Positions 6,939-13,817 of a stretch of 25,885 bases of DNA are shown here, in pieces. This stretch comes from Opitutales bacterium (GTDB lineage Bacteria > Verrucomicrobiota > Verrucomicrobiia > Opitutales > JAFGAQ01), in NCBI GenBank assembly GCA_028704125.1, contig JAQVLM010000004.1, positions 1-25,885 of the forward strand, given 5' to 3'. Under the pieces are notes generated by a model. It was not told the origin of the DNA. It ran no database searches and saw only the letters and a program-made list of their open reading frames with translations. The translations under genes were made by a program, and so were the position numbers. The stretch's first letter is position 1. The number at the start of each line of letters is the position of its first letter.

Positions 6939-9900
6939 TTAGGCAGACTTCTCTTTCCTGATTTGTTGGTAGATTACTTCGGCCAAGTGTTCATGCGCTG
7001 CATCGCGGAAGGACTTGTCAGTCATCACGCGTGAGAAAATTTCCTCATTACCTTCCATTCGTCCGATGAAGAGTTCATCCAGCATTCGCTCCAGAAACGC
7101 AGAAAAATCGCTCAGGTTATTAGCCTTGGCGGCTTCCACGATCTTTTCATCCTTTTCAGCAGTCAGGCGAATCTGATCAAAAAAGAGCTGGTCGGCTTCG
7201 GTGAAATCAGTTCCGAAGCGTTCGTTGAGCCGCTGCACGAGCGTTGAGAGCGGCACAGGGTCCTCACGAACCATACCCGTCCCCACATCAGTCGGGCCTT
7301 TCAAGGGTTCCGCTTCACCGTCCGTGAGATCGATGGAGCCATCCGACCTCTGCTGGATGCGGTAGTATTTCAAGGCAACTTCGTCATCCAGGGAGAAGGG
7401 TTCCCCTGTGTCGGGCGGTGGGAGCTTGAGTAGCAGGTTCCGGACAAAGGTGTAGAACTTCTCCAACTCGCTGTCCTGGTAGGGGATGATCTGGGAAAGG
7501 AAGGCATAAAGACTCCGAAATGCGGTCATCTTGCCCCGAAAATCCTCACGCTCATCCTCCGGGCTGTCTTTCCAACGATTAATGACGATATCCAGCACCG
7601 CATTCATCTGACGGTTGTCTGTTGCCGACGGGTCTCTTTTCCCGGAATACCAGATGCATGCAAAGGCGCTCACATCATCCGGAGAGCAAATCCCGAACTG
7701 CATCAGCTCGTGATGAAGCTTGGAGAGTTTGTGCGGGTCCACCTGTTCCCCCATCGGCGTGCTTTCGAAGTAGGGTTTGAAGGCCTTGTAGATTTCTGCT
7801 TCGTCATTGACGAAATCCAGCACAAACGTTCGCGTCTTCCCGGGGGCGATTCGATTGAGCCGGGAGAGTGTCTGCACCGCCTGCACGCCTGCCAGGCGCT
7901 TCACCACATACATCGTCTGCAGCAAAGGTTGGTCGAAGCCCGTTTGGTATTTCTCTGCCACAAGCAATACCCGATAGCTGTCACCTTCGAAGGCTTCCGG
8001 CAGCTCACTCTCTGCCAAGCCGTCGTTCATGGAGACCTCGGTGTAGGCCGAACCCGGATCCTCCGGATCTTCCACCGTTCCGGAAAAGGCCACCAGTGAG
8101 CGGATGCCTGTGTAGCCATTGTCGTTGAGGTATTTGTCGAAGGCCAATTTATACTTCACCGCTGCGAGTCGCGACGCCGTCACCACCATCGCCTTGGCCC
8201 TGCCCCCAAGCTCGTGCATGACGTAGAGGCGGAAATGCTCAATGATCACCGATACCACCTGTTCGATGTTCACCGGGTGGAGATCCATGTAGCGCGTCAA
8301 TACCTTGGCGGCCTTTCTGCGCGGCACTTCAGGGTCTTTCTCGATGTTTTTGATGAGGCCGAAGAATCGCTTGAAGGTCGTGTAGTGTTCCAACACATTC
8401 ATGATGAAACCTTCCTCGACCGCCTGTCGCATGGTGTATTCGTGGAAGGGGGATTGACCCGATGGTCCCGGTTCGTCAAAGAGGGTCTTTGTCTTGAACT
8501 TGGGGGTAGCGGTGAAGGCGAAGAAGCTGAGGTTGGGCTGACGTTTCCGCTTGAGCGCATCGCGCAGGATCTTCGCCTTGGCCTCTTCGCTGAGGTCCTC
8601 ATCCTCCTCGTCCGATAGCTGGGCCGCCACTGCGGCTTCAATGCCGTCCTGGTTGAGCATGCCGCGCAAGGCATTGGCCGTCTCGCCACTCTGGGAGGAG
8701 TGCGCTTCGTCCACGATCACCGCAAAGCGTTTTCCTGCTGTATCAATCTTGATGGTCTCGCCCTTCTTCTCCAACGTGTTGAGGGCTTGCGCGATAAAGG
8801 GAAACTTCTGGATGGTGGTGATCACGATGGGTGTGCCTCCTGAGAGCGCCTTTGCCAGTTGCTGGGTGTTCTCGTCGATCTTCTCGACGACTCCCGTTTT
8901 GTGCTCGAACTGGTAAATCGTGTTCTGCAACTGCTGGTCGAGGACGCGTCGATCCGTCACCACAACAACGCAGTGAAACACTTTTTCATCATTCGCACCG
9001 TGCAGACTGGCGAGCCGGTGCGCCAGCCAGGCAATGGAGTTCGACTTGCCTGATCCCGCCGAATGCTGGATGAGGTAGTTACGCCCCGATCCGTTGGTCT
9101 GTGCGTGGTCGACCAGGCGACGCACCGCATCGAGCTGGTGGTAGCGAGGGAAGATCATCGTCTCCTTGCGGATGACACGCACGCCCTTTTCGGTGGTGAT
9201 CTTGCGCTCCTTCACCTCCAGGTGCATGAAGCGTTGCAGGATGTCCAGGAGGCTGTCGGCGGCGAGCACCTCGTCCCAGAGGTAGTGCGTCTTCCAGTTG
9301 TCTTTCACGGGCGGATTTCCCGCGCCGTGCTGGTAACCTTTGTTGAAGGGCAGGAAAAACGTTTCGTTGCCCTTAAGTCGGGTCGTCATCCAGGCTTCAT
9401 CCGGGTCGACGGCGAAGTGCACCAGCGCCCGCTTCTTGAACGCAAAAAGCAGGTCGCGTTCATCGCGGTCATGCTCGTATTGTTTTTTCGCATCAGCTGC
9501 TTTCTGATTGAAACCGTTTTTCAACTCCACTGTGACCACCGGAATCCCATTCACGCTTAAGGTCACGTCGATGATGCAGCGACGGTGCTTGCCATCCGGG
9601 CGCTTGAGCACTGAGGTGAAAGCCACCTGCCGGGTGATCGTCAGGCGATTCTTGGCGTAAGTGTCAGCAGCTTCGGGATTCATGCCCGAGTTGGGCCGGA
9701 AGTAGGCCATGCGGAAGGTTTTTCCATAGCACTTGAAGCCATGCCTAAGCACGTGCAGAGAACCTTTGGTTTCCAGTTCCTTGACCAGGTTGTCCAATAC
9801 CGTGGCTTCCGTCCGTCCACCCAAAAGGGACTCCAGCGCACTCCATTTCCCCGGCTGGCTATCCTGCAGAAATCCGCATACGTCCTTCGGGAAAAAAGCC

Positions 9901-10007
9901 CGCTCCTCATCGTAGTCCGCTGGGCTGCGCTTGGTGTAGCCACCCAGCGTGGTCAGGCCGTGTTCGATGGCGGTTTCAAAAGCATATTCGCTGTGTGACG
10001 AGGGCAT
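6939..10007 (-). CDS. hsdR: Type I restriction enzyme R subunit
   Basis: This 1022-aa protein is the ATP-dependent motor and nuclease of a type I restriction-modification complex (R2M2S). The N-terminal HSDR_N nuclease domain shows D147 and E161-x-K163 (RCIIDVTLS ... VTVELKNG), the PD-(D/E)XK active site. The helicase follows, with Walker A AGSGKS near residues 317-322, TDRRVLDQQL, DEAH at 433-436, and the later motif QTLSRLNRIAPGK. The C-terminal part is helical, as needed for binding the methyltransferase. I chose the ATG at 10007 because the longer frame starts at GTG inside the preceding gene's 3' hairpin and adds no conserved residues. It lies 14 nt behind the XRE-GxxExxY gene. All key motifs are present, so the subunit looks active. 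Confidence 0.95.
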   Translation of the reverse strand: MPSSHSEYAFETAIEHGLTTLGGYTKRSPADYDEERAFFPKDVCGFLQDSQPGKWSALESLLGGRTEATVLDNLVKELETKGSLHVLRHGFKCYGKTFRMAYFRPNSGMNPEAADTYAKNRLTITRQVAFTSVLKRPDGKHRRCIIDVTLSVNGIPVVTVELKNGFNQKAADAKKQYEHDRDERDLLFAFKKRALVHFAVDPDEAWMTTRLKGNETFFLPFNKGYQHGAGNPPVKDNWKTHYLWDEVLAADSLLDILQRFMHLEVKERKITTEKGVRVIRKETMIFPRYHQLDAVRRLVDHAQTNGSGRNYLIQHSAGSGKSNSIAWLAHRLASLHGANDEKVFHCVVVVTDRRVLDQQLQNTIYQFEHKTGVVEKIDENTQQLAKALSGGTPIVITTIQKFPFIAQALNTLEKKGETIKIDTAGKRFAVIVDEAHSSQSGETANALRGMLNQDGIEAAVAAQLSDEEDEDLSEEAKAKILRDALKRKRQPNLSFFAFTATPKFKTKTLFDEPGPSGQSPFHEYTMRQAVEEGFIMNVLEHYTTFKRFFGLIKNIEKDPEVPRRKAAKVLTRYMDLHPVNIEQVVSVIIEHFRLYVMHELGGRAKAMVVTASRLAAVKYKLAFDKYLNDNGYTGIRSLVAFSGTVEDPEDPGSAYTEVSMNDGLAESELPEAFEGDSYRVLLVAEKYQTGFDQPLLQTMYVVKRLAGVQAVQTLSRLNRIAPGKTRTFVLDFVNDEAEIYKAFKPYFESTPMGEQVDPHKLSKLHHELMQFGICSPDDVSAFACIWYSGKRDPSATDNRQMNAVLDIVINRWKDSPEDEREDFRGKMTAFRSLYAFLSQIIPYQDSELEKFYTFVRNLLLKLPPPDTGEPFSLDDEVALKYYRIQQRSDGSIDLTDGEAEPLKGPTDVGTGMVREDPVPLSTLVQRLNERFGTDFTEADQLFFDQIRLTAEKDEKIVEAAKANNLSDFSAFLERMLDELFIGRMEGNEEIFSRVMTDKSFRDAAHEHLAEVIYQQIRKEKSA

Positions 10008-10021
10008 GGTGGTGATGGGAT

Positions 10022-10696
10022 TTACCGCAGAGGGCGCGAAGAGCACCGAGAACTTTCTTCTTCTGAAACCATCTCCGTGCGCTCTGCGATCTCGGCGGTA
10101 GGTTTCTTTTCCGGGTGTTCATTGACGATGCGCTTGAGGCCGTTCTTCAACAGCTTCTCGTTGAAGTTGATGAGCAGGCCAAGGTGGCAACCGGAAAGCT
10201 TGAGGTAAGTAATTAGCTGTGCCGAATGGATGGGCTGGAGACGCTCCACGGCTTTCAACTCAATGATAACCCGGCCTTCGACCCAGAGATCGATGCGATA
10301 GCCAGCATCGATTTCGCAGTCCTTGAAGCGAATCGGCATGGTCTTCTGCCGCTCCGACCTGATGCCACGGCTGGTTAGTTCAAAGTGCAGGCAATGCTCG
10401 TAAGCACTTTCCAGCAACCCTGGCCCAACTGCACGATGGACCTCAATCGCCGCGCCGATAATTTGCTCGGTTAATTCATCGTCACTCATCATCTCCGGTG
10501 GCTCCGGTAGAAACAGAAAGCCGAACGGCACGCGCGTCGCCTTGGCGAAGTGCTCCAGTTGCTTCATGGTCGGCTGCGCCGCTTCCGCCTCCCACTCCGC
10601 CAGCAGCGGAAACTTCGATTGCAAATCAGCCGAAGTCAGCCCAGCGCGATCTCGCGCCCAGCGCAGAACTCTTGGACTGACAGCTATGCGGTTCAT
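10022..10696 (-). CDS. XRE helix-turn-helix fused to GxxExxY (PDDEXK_3) protein
   Basis: This is a 224-aa chimera. Residues about 1-68 (SPRVLRWARDRAGLT ... KQLEHFAKATRVPFGFLFLPEPPE) are the N-terminal XRE module normally followed by an ImmA/IrrE metalloprotease domain. The protease is absent. From residue 69 the chain becomes a complete GxxExxY protein: IIGAAIEVHRAVGPG, then GLLESAY at 93-99 (the name-giving motif), and D136 with E146-x-K148 (YRIDLWVEGRVIIELKA), a PD-(D/E)XK-like site. The last 30 residues (about 195-224) lie on a hairpin-forming repeat. An internal ATG near 10492 could allow the GxxExxY part to be made alone. A leaderless promoter is proposed at 10703-10731. Function is inferred: DNA-binding nuclease-like accessory to the restriction system. 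Confidence 0.85.
   Translation of the reverse strand: MNRIAVSPRVLRWARDRAGLTSADLQSKFPLLAEWEAEAAQPTMKQLEHFAKATRVPFGFLFLPEPPEMMSDDELTEQIIGAAIEVHRAVGPGLLESAYEHCLHFELTSRGIRSERQKTMPIRFKDCEIDAGYRIDLWVEGRVIIELKAVERLQPIHSAQLITYLKLSGCHLGLLINFNEKLLKNGLKRIVNEHPEKKPTAEIAERTEMVSEEESSRCSSRPLR
10024..10099. repeat. Inverted repeat in the 3' end of the XRE-GxxExxY gene
   Basis: The arm at 10024-10050 and the complement of 10073-10099 are similar over 27 nt (ACCGC.GAG..CGC...AG). The CTCTGCG/GCGCTCT wording resembles the repeat between hsdM and hsdS. It probably contributed the low-complexity C-terminus (residues about 199-224) and may have been acquired with the GxxExxY insertion. Confidence 0.55.
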
Positions 10697-10702
10697 GGTA
10701 AA

Positions 10703-10731
10703 AAGCTAAGGGAGGATCAGCGGTGTGACAA
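10703..10731 (-). promoter_or_regulatory. Possible leaderless promoter of XRE-GxxExxY gene
   Basis: TTGTCA (10726-10731) and TAGCTT (10703-10708) are 17 bp apart on the minus strand and end only 6 bp before the ATG at 10696. Transcription would begin at or near the start codon. XRE genes of this kind often have such promoters. It would let hsdR be transcribed separately from hsdMS. Confidence 0.4.
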
Positions 10732-10739
10732 GTTCGGTT

Positions 10740-11033
10740 TCATGGGGTCAGAATCCTCCTAAAGACCTTGAAAGCGAGTCCATTGCCCGACCGCATGTGT
10801 TCAATCGCTCGGATCTGGAGCTTCACGTCCAGCGGGCGGAAATGTTTCTCCTTTAACACGGCCTTCCTCCCCGCACCAGCGGGGTAGCTGGGGCGGTCAA
10901 AAAACTTCTTGATTTTCTGCGGCTTGTAGCCGATAGTTACGTTGTCTCTACCAGAGGTAGTAGAACTTACAGAGGCTTCCGCCGGGCCAGCGATGCGAAC
11001 CGGCGGTTTTTTTATGCCTGCGTTGGAGTCCAT
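10740..11033 (-). CDS. Hypothetical 97-aa protein
   Basis: I do not recognise this protein. It starts with an ATG at 11033 inside the end of the preceding gene (22-nt overlap, different frame). The C-terminal third (FRPLDVKLQIRAIEHM, then GNGLAFKVFRRILTP) has a convincing mixed basic/hydrophobic, helix-like composition. The first half is proline- and glycine-rich. A plus-strand terminator-like hairpin lies across codons about 7-18, which is unusual for a real coding start, so the true start could be further in. It may be a small basic accessory protein or a remnant. Confidence 0.4.
   Translation of the reverse strand: MDSNAGIKKPPVRIAGPAEASVSSTTSGRDNVTIGYKPQKIKKFFDRPSYPAGAGRKAVLKEKHFRPLDVKLQIRAIEHMRSGNGLAFKVFRRILTP
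10979..11013 (+). terminator. Rho-independent terminator-like hairpin on plus strand
   Basis: CCGCCGG (10979-10985) and CCGGCGG (11000-11006) form a 7-bp GC stem with a 14-nt loop, followed by TTTTTTT (11007-11013) on the plus strand. No plus-strand gene ends here, since all neighbours are on the minus strand. It could stop antisense transcripts entering the hsd operon, or it could be a coincidence. Confidence 0.5.
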
Positions 11034-11467
11034 GATGGGGATGCTAGGATTTGGTTGAGAGTATGCTGGGTGTCAGCCACGAAGGCCGTCACAAAGTCAG
11101 CTTTGTTAGGATTTCGTTGATTGATGGCGATCACGACCACGTAGTTGCCTTTGACGACTGCAACTCGCCTTTTGGCATCATACCGACGCTCTTTCTTGAT
11201 CCAACCCTGCTTCAATTTAGCAGCCGGGTCTTGAAGGGTCGCCTCAATCCAATTCATCCGTTCCGCACGCTGCGTGGAAAACCGATCTTTGACGCCATCC
11301 CGGTTGCTGCTTTCAAAGAAATCGTGCTGAAACTTGTCTGGACGGAACCAAACCTTGATCCCATCAAAAGTCGAAATCGGTCCCCGGCAGTATTTGTCCT
11401 CAAAGTGCGTTTGATACGCTGACGGATCCGCCAGGCACAACAATGGAGGGTAGCTGACAGAGCTCAC
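11012..11467 (-). CDS. Small protein, possible BECR-fold nuclease
   Basis: This is a 151-aa protein. I chose the GTG at 11467 because it overlaps the DUF3800 stop as GTGA, a typical coupled start. The central and C-terminal segments read FSTQRAERMNWIEATLQDP (about residues 63-81), then YVVVIAINQRNP and ADFVTAFVAD (about 109-131). This order (Arg-rich helix, WI..L.DP, a hydrophobic strand, then a strand ending FVTA) resembles phage-type BECR nucleases (barnase/EndoU/colicin E5-D/RelE fold, PBECR families). H48, R67/R70 and T127 are possible catalytic residues. The resemblance is by eye and not proven. Tight coupling to DUF3800 suggests that the two act together, for example as a toxic nuclease and its partner. 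Confidence 0.6.
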   Translation of the reverse strand: MSSVSYPPLLCLADPSAYQTHFEDKYCRGPISTFDGIKVWFRPDKFQHDFFESSNRDGVKDRFSTQRAERMNWIEATLQDPAAKLKQGWIKKERRYDAKRRVAVVKGNYVVVIAINQRNPNKADFVTAFVADTQHTLNQILASPSWTPTQA

Positions 11468-12168
11468 CAACCACCTCCCGGTCGAATCGCGAAAACATTG
11501 AACTTTTCCTCGGCCTTGGGTGTGTGGCGGATCCCGTGGCCCATGCGCCTTTCCAAGTGTTCTACAACCGATGTTTTCGCAGTCCCCGGATTGAGCGATT
11601 CGTTGAACCGAGCTGCCACCATTCCCGTCATTAGATCAACCGCCTGAATCAGCACCGATTCTGCCGACTCGATCCCCTGAACTGATTGGATCTGTGACGT
11701 CAGGTTCGAGCAAACCAACACACGGCGCAAGACGTGTAGGCGATCCTGCTCGCGATTGCGCTTCAGGTCGCAAAAAATCTGATACTCGTTCTGGTCAAGA
11801 ACCCAGCCGTGCAACAGGAAATAGTAGAACTTGTAGAACCCCAGTTCCCCGTCACCGTTGTGAAACTTGACCATGTCGAGTTTGGTGCGATCCACGACGA
11901 TGGCTCGAAATCGGAGATCCTGCCCCGCATCGAAAAACCAATCGATCAAACCCGTGTAGGTCGCCAAACGTGAAGCGGACACCTTCGACCATTTCAACTC
12001 ACCACCAATTTTACCTGAATCCTTAAGTGAATGCACCTCGGCTTTGCGCTTCGCACGGTCGGAACCAGGTAGCCACAAGCTACCTATGACCAGATAGCGA
12101 GCGGCATTCTGAGCCTTTGAAGTGAGGGCTTCCGGGCGACTTTCATCGCAATAGACATCAAATTTCAT
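11464..12168 (-). CDS. DUF3800 protein
   Basis: This is a 234-aa protein. The start FDVYCDES (D4, D8-E9) is the DUF3800 signature, an RNase H-like fold with conserved acidic residues. The other family marks are YLVIGSLWLP, an internal ELKWSK segment, IFCDLKRNREQDRLH and, near the end, LIQAVDLMTGMVAARFN, matching the Q-x-x-D-L-x-x-G pattern. A good Shine-Dalgarno (GAGGAAAGG) lies 5 nt before the ATG, unusual for this operon. It begins 12 nt after hsdS and overlaps the next gene by GTGA. DUF3800 genes recur in defence islands and next to restriction systems, but their activity is not established. A nucleic-acid-processing role is inferred from the fold. Confidence 0.85.
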   Translation of the reverse strand: MKFDVYCDESRPEALTSKAQNAARYLVIGSLWLPGSDRAKRKAEVHSLKDSGKIGGELKWSKVSASRLATYTGLIDWFFDAGQDLRFRAIVVDRTKLDMVKFHNGDGELGFYKFYYFLLHGWVLDQNEYQIFCDLKRNREQDRLHVLRRVLVCSNLTSQIQSVQGIESAESVLIQAVDLMTGMVAARFNESLNPGTAKTSVVEHLERRMGHGIRHTPKAEEKFNVFAIRPGGGW

Positions 12169-12180
12169 ATCAGCCTTTCC

Positions 12181-13443
12181 TCAAAACTCAATCTGGCCAG
12201 TCACGGCAGCGGTGATCAATGCGGAACGGTATTCGGTGAGGAGTTCGATGCTTTTTGAAACAGTCTCGGAACTGCTTTTGTCTGCCTGATCGACATCTGA
12301 GCAGTAATCGGCAATTTCTTTCTGTTCCTGCAATGACGGTAGCGGCAAGGGGAACGCACCCAATGCTTCTCTGTTTACCTTTGGCATAGCCACTCTCATT
12401 GACTCAAGTTCCGCATAAGAGGTAAAGGCATCCGTCAGGAGAAAATAGAAGAGAAAATAGCGGTTGTAATAAATTCCAGGATCAATCGCATACATATCGG
12501 CGCTACATAGGCATTCTCCTTCATGAAGAGCAACTTTCCGTAGAGCGGGGCGAATCTTCGAATAGAGAACCGCCCCTGCCGGGCACAGATATTTGCCGCT
12601 GATCGCTCCTTGTTCTTCCGCAGACTTCACCCCGAATAACCTGCCAGTTCCGCTTTCGATGTGATCCGGCGCGACGAGTGGCATCAACGCAAAGCTCTCC
12701 TCTTTTGGGTCTACCTGCCCGCTCTGAACCCTGCATCGCCATTTGAACGGCACGAGATCCCAATGCGCCGGGATGCCGCCGATCCAGTCGATGCCGGAGG
12801 GTTTCATGGGGGCGTGGGGGTTGAGGCCTTTGGTTACGGCTTGGGTGATGAGAGCCTGACGTTTTTCTGCCAGTCGCTCCAGTAACTCCCGCTTCTTCGC
12901 AATCAAGCCATCAATCCGCGCCGTCTTCTCATCCAAAAACGCCGCAATCCGCCGCTGCGTGTCGAGGGGCGGAAGGGCCAAGGGAGCGGCTTTGACTTTC
13001 TCTGCTGTGAAGTGGGCAATCGTCGCGACGTTGCAAACCATCTCCACGTAACCGGAAAACTTCAAAAAAGAGAACCAGTAGTAGATGAATTCGGAGCAAA
13101 TAACTTCATTCCTCTGCGGGCGAACTCTATTGATTGCGTTCTGGAAGTAATATTCATCGTTGCTTGTAAAAACGCAGGTGCGACCCGCATCACCACCTTC
13201 GCTAACCAATATGTCTCCAAGCCTCAGTCTGAACCTCTCGGATTCCTGAGGCTTTATCCACATGCTGAATTGATGCGACAGATCGAGGCCATTTTTCGCG
13301 ATGTTGATGGCTCGCAGATAAGGCTTAAGTTCATCCTTCTCGGATGTCGGCTCATTTTGAAGCATCTTTCCGAGTTGAACTTCGCAATACTTCCCAATGC
13401 TTGCCTTGGGCCATTCTGTAGGAATTGTATCGGAAAAATTCAT
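12181..13443 (-). CDS. hsdS: Type I restriction enzyme specificity subunit
   Basis: This 420-aa subunit sets the DNA target of the type I complex. The order is normal: first target-recognition domain (about 9-160; WPKASIGKY ... LRLGDILVSEGG), conserved central helix (about 160-205; PPLDTQRRIAAFLDE, then IDGLIAKKRELLERLAEK), second recognition domain (about 213-375; SGIDWIGGIPAHWDL), and a C-terminal conserved helix (LPSLQEQKEIADYC to the end). Two domains imply a bipartite target, which cannot be read from sequence alone. The ATG overlaps the stop of the linker ORF as ATGA (13440-13443). Length and domain order are typical, so it looks functional. Confidence 0.95.
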   Translation of the reverse strand: MNFSDTIPTEWPKASIGKYCEVQLGKMLQNEPTSEKDELKPYLRAINIAKNGLDLSHQFSMWIKPQESERFRLRLGDILVSEGGDAGRTCVFTSNDEYYFQNAINRVRPQRNEVICSEFIYYWFSFLKFSGYVEMVCNVATIAHFTAEKVKAAPLALPPLDTQRRIAAFLDEKTARIDGLIAKKRELLERLAEKRQALITQAVTKGLNPHAPMKPSGIDWIGGIPAHWDLVPFKWRCRVQSGQVDPKEESFALMPLVAPDHIESGTGRLFGVKSAEEQGAISGKYLCPAGAVLYSKIRPALRKVALHEGECLCSADMYAIDPGIYYNRYFLFYFLLTDAFTSYAELESMRVAMPKVNREALGAFPLPLPSLQEQKEIADYCSDVDQADKSSSETVSKSIELLTEYRSALITAAVTGQIEF

Positions 13444-13817
13444 TTCACCAGCCCCTCCAGCAAGCCCGCGAATTTCTGTTCCAGCTCTCGGCGTTCTCTG
13501 CGCTCTTTGCGGTTAGCCTTCTTCTCTGTTCTAACCACCGAGGACTCGAAGGGCGCGGAGGTTATAAAATATGCGAGGGCAGCCCCTTGCGAGACTGCCC
13601 TGCGTCCAGCCACCGAAGCAAACTGGAGGGATGTGTCGAAAAAGTTCAACGAAAGACGGGCAGCGGTCAAGCGGAGAGTTGAACTATTCAGTTTCCCTGA
13701 ACAGTTACCCAGATTGTCTCCTCCAGCACCAACAATTCGATCATTCCGAAGAGTTGCCTCTGCCGGGCATTTTTCTCCTCCGCATTCTCTGCGCTCTTTG
13801 CGGTTCATCCCATTCAT
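13440..13817 (-). CDS. Repeat-derived linker ORF between hsdM and hsdS
   Basis: This 125-codon frame exactly bridges hsdM and hsdS, with ATGA overlaps at both ends. It has no recognisable domain. The last residues (LEQKFAGLLEGLVK) are a second copy of the hsdM tail (LEQEIAGMLKGLIA), and the similarity holds at DNA level. Two 21-bp direct repeats (13494-13514 and 13785-13805) encode NRKERRE near both ends and enclose about 270 bp of unrelated sequence. I interpret it as a repeat element or recombination scar that kept the frame open and so preserved translational coupling. Whether a protein with its own function is made is unknown. Confidence 0.5.
   Translation of the reverse strand: MNGMNRKERRECGGEKCPAEATLRNDRIVGAGGDNLGNCSGKLNSSTLRLTAARLSLNFFDTSLQFASVAGRRAVSQGAALAYFITSAPFESSVVRTEKKANRKERRERRELEQKFAGLLEGLVK
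13494..13514 (-). repeat. 21-bp direct repeat, hsdS side
   Basis: AACCGCAAAGAGCGCAGAGA on the minus strand, extended by one A, is identical to 13785-13805. This wording (CGCAAAGAGCGCAGAG) resembles repeats spread through genomes of related bacteria, often next to GxxExxY genes. Confidence 0.8.
13785..13805 (-). repeat. 21-bp direct repeat, hsdM side
   Basis: This is identical in sequence and orientation to 13494-13514. The pair flanks the interior of the linker ORF. Confidence 0.8.
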
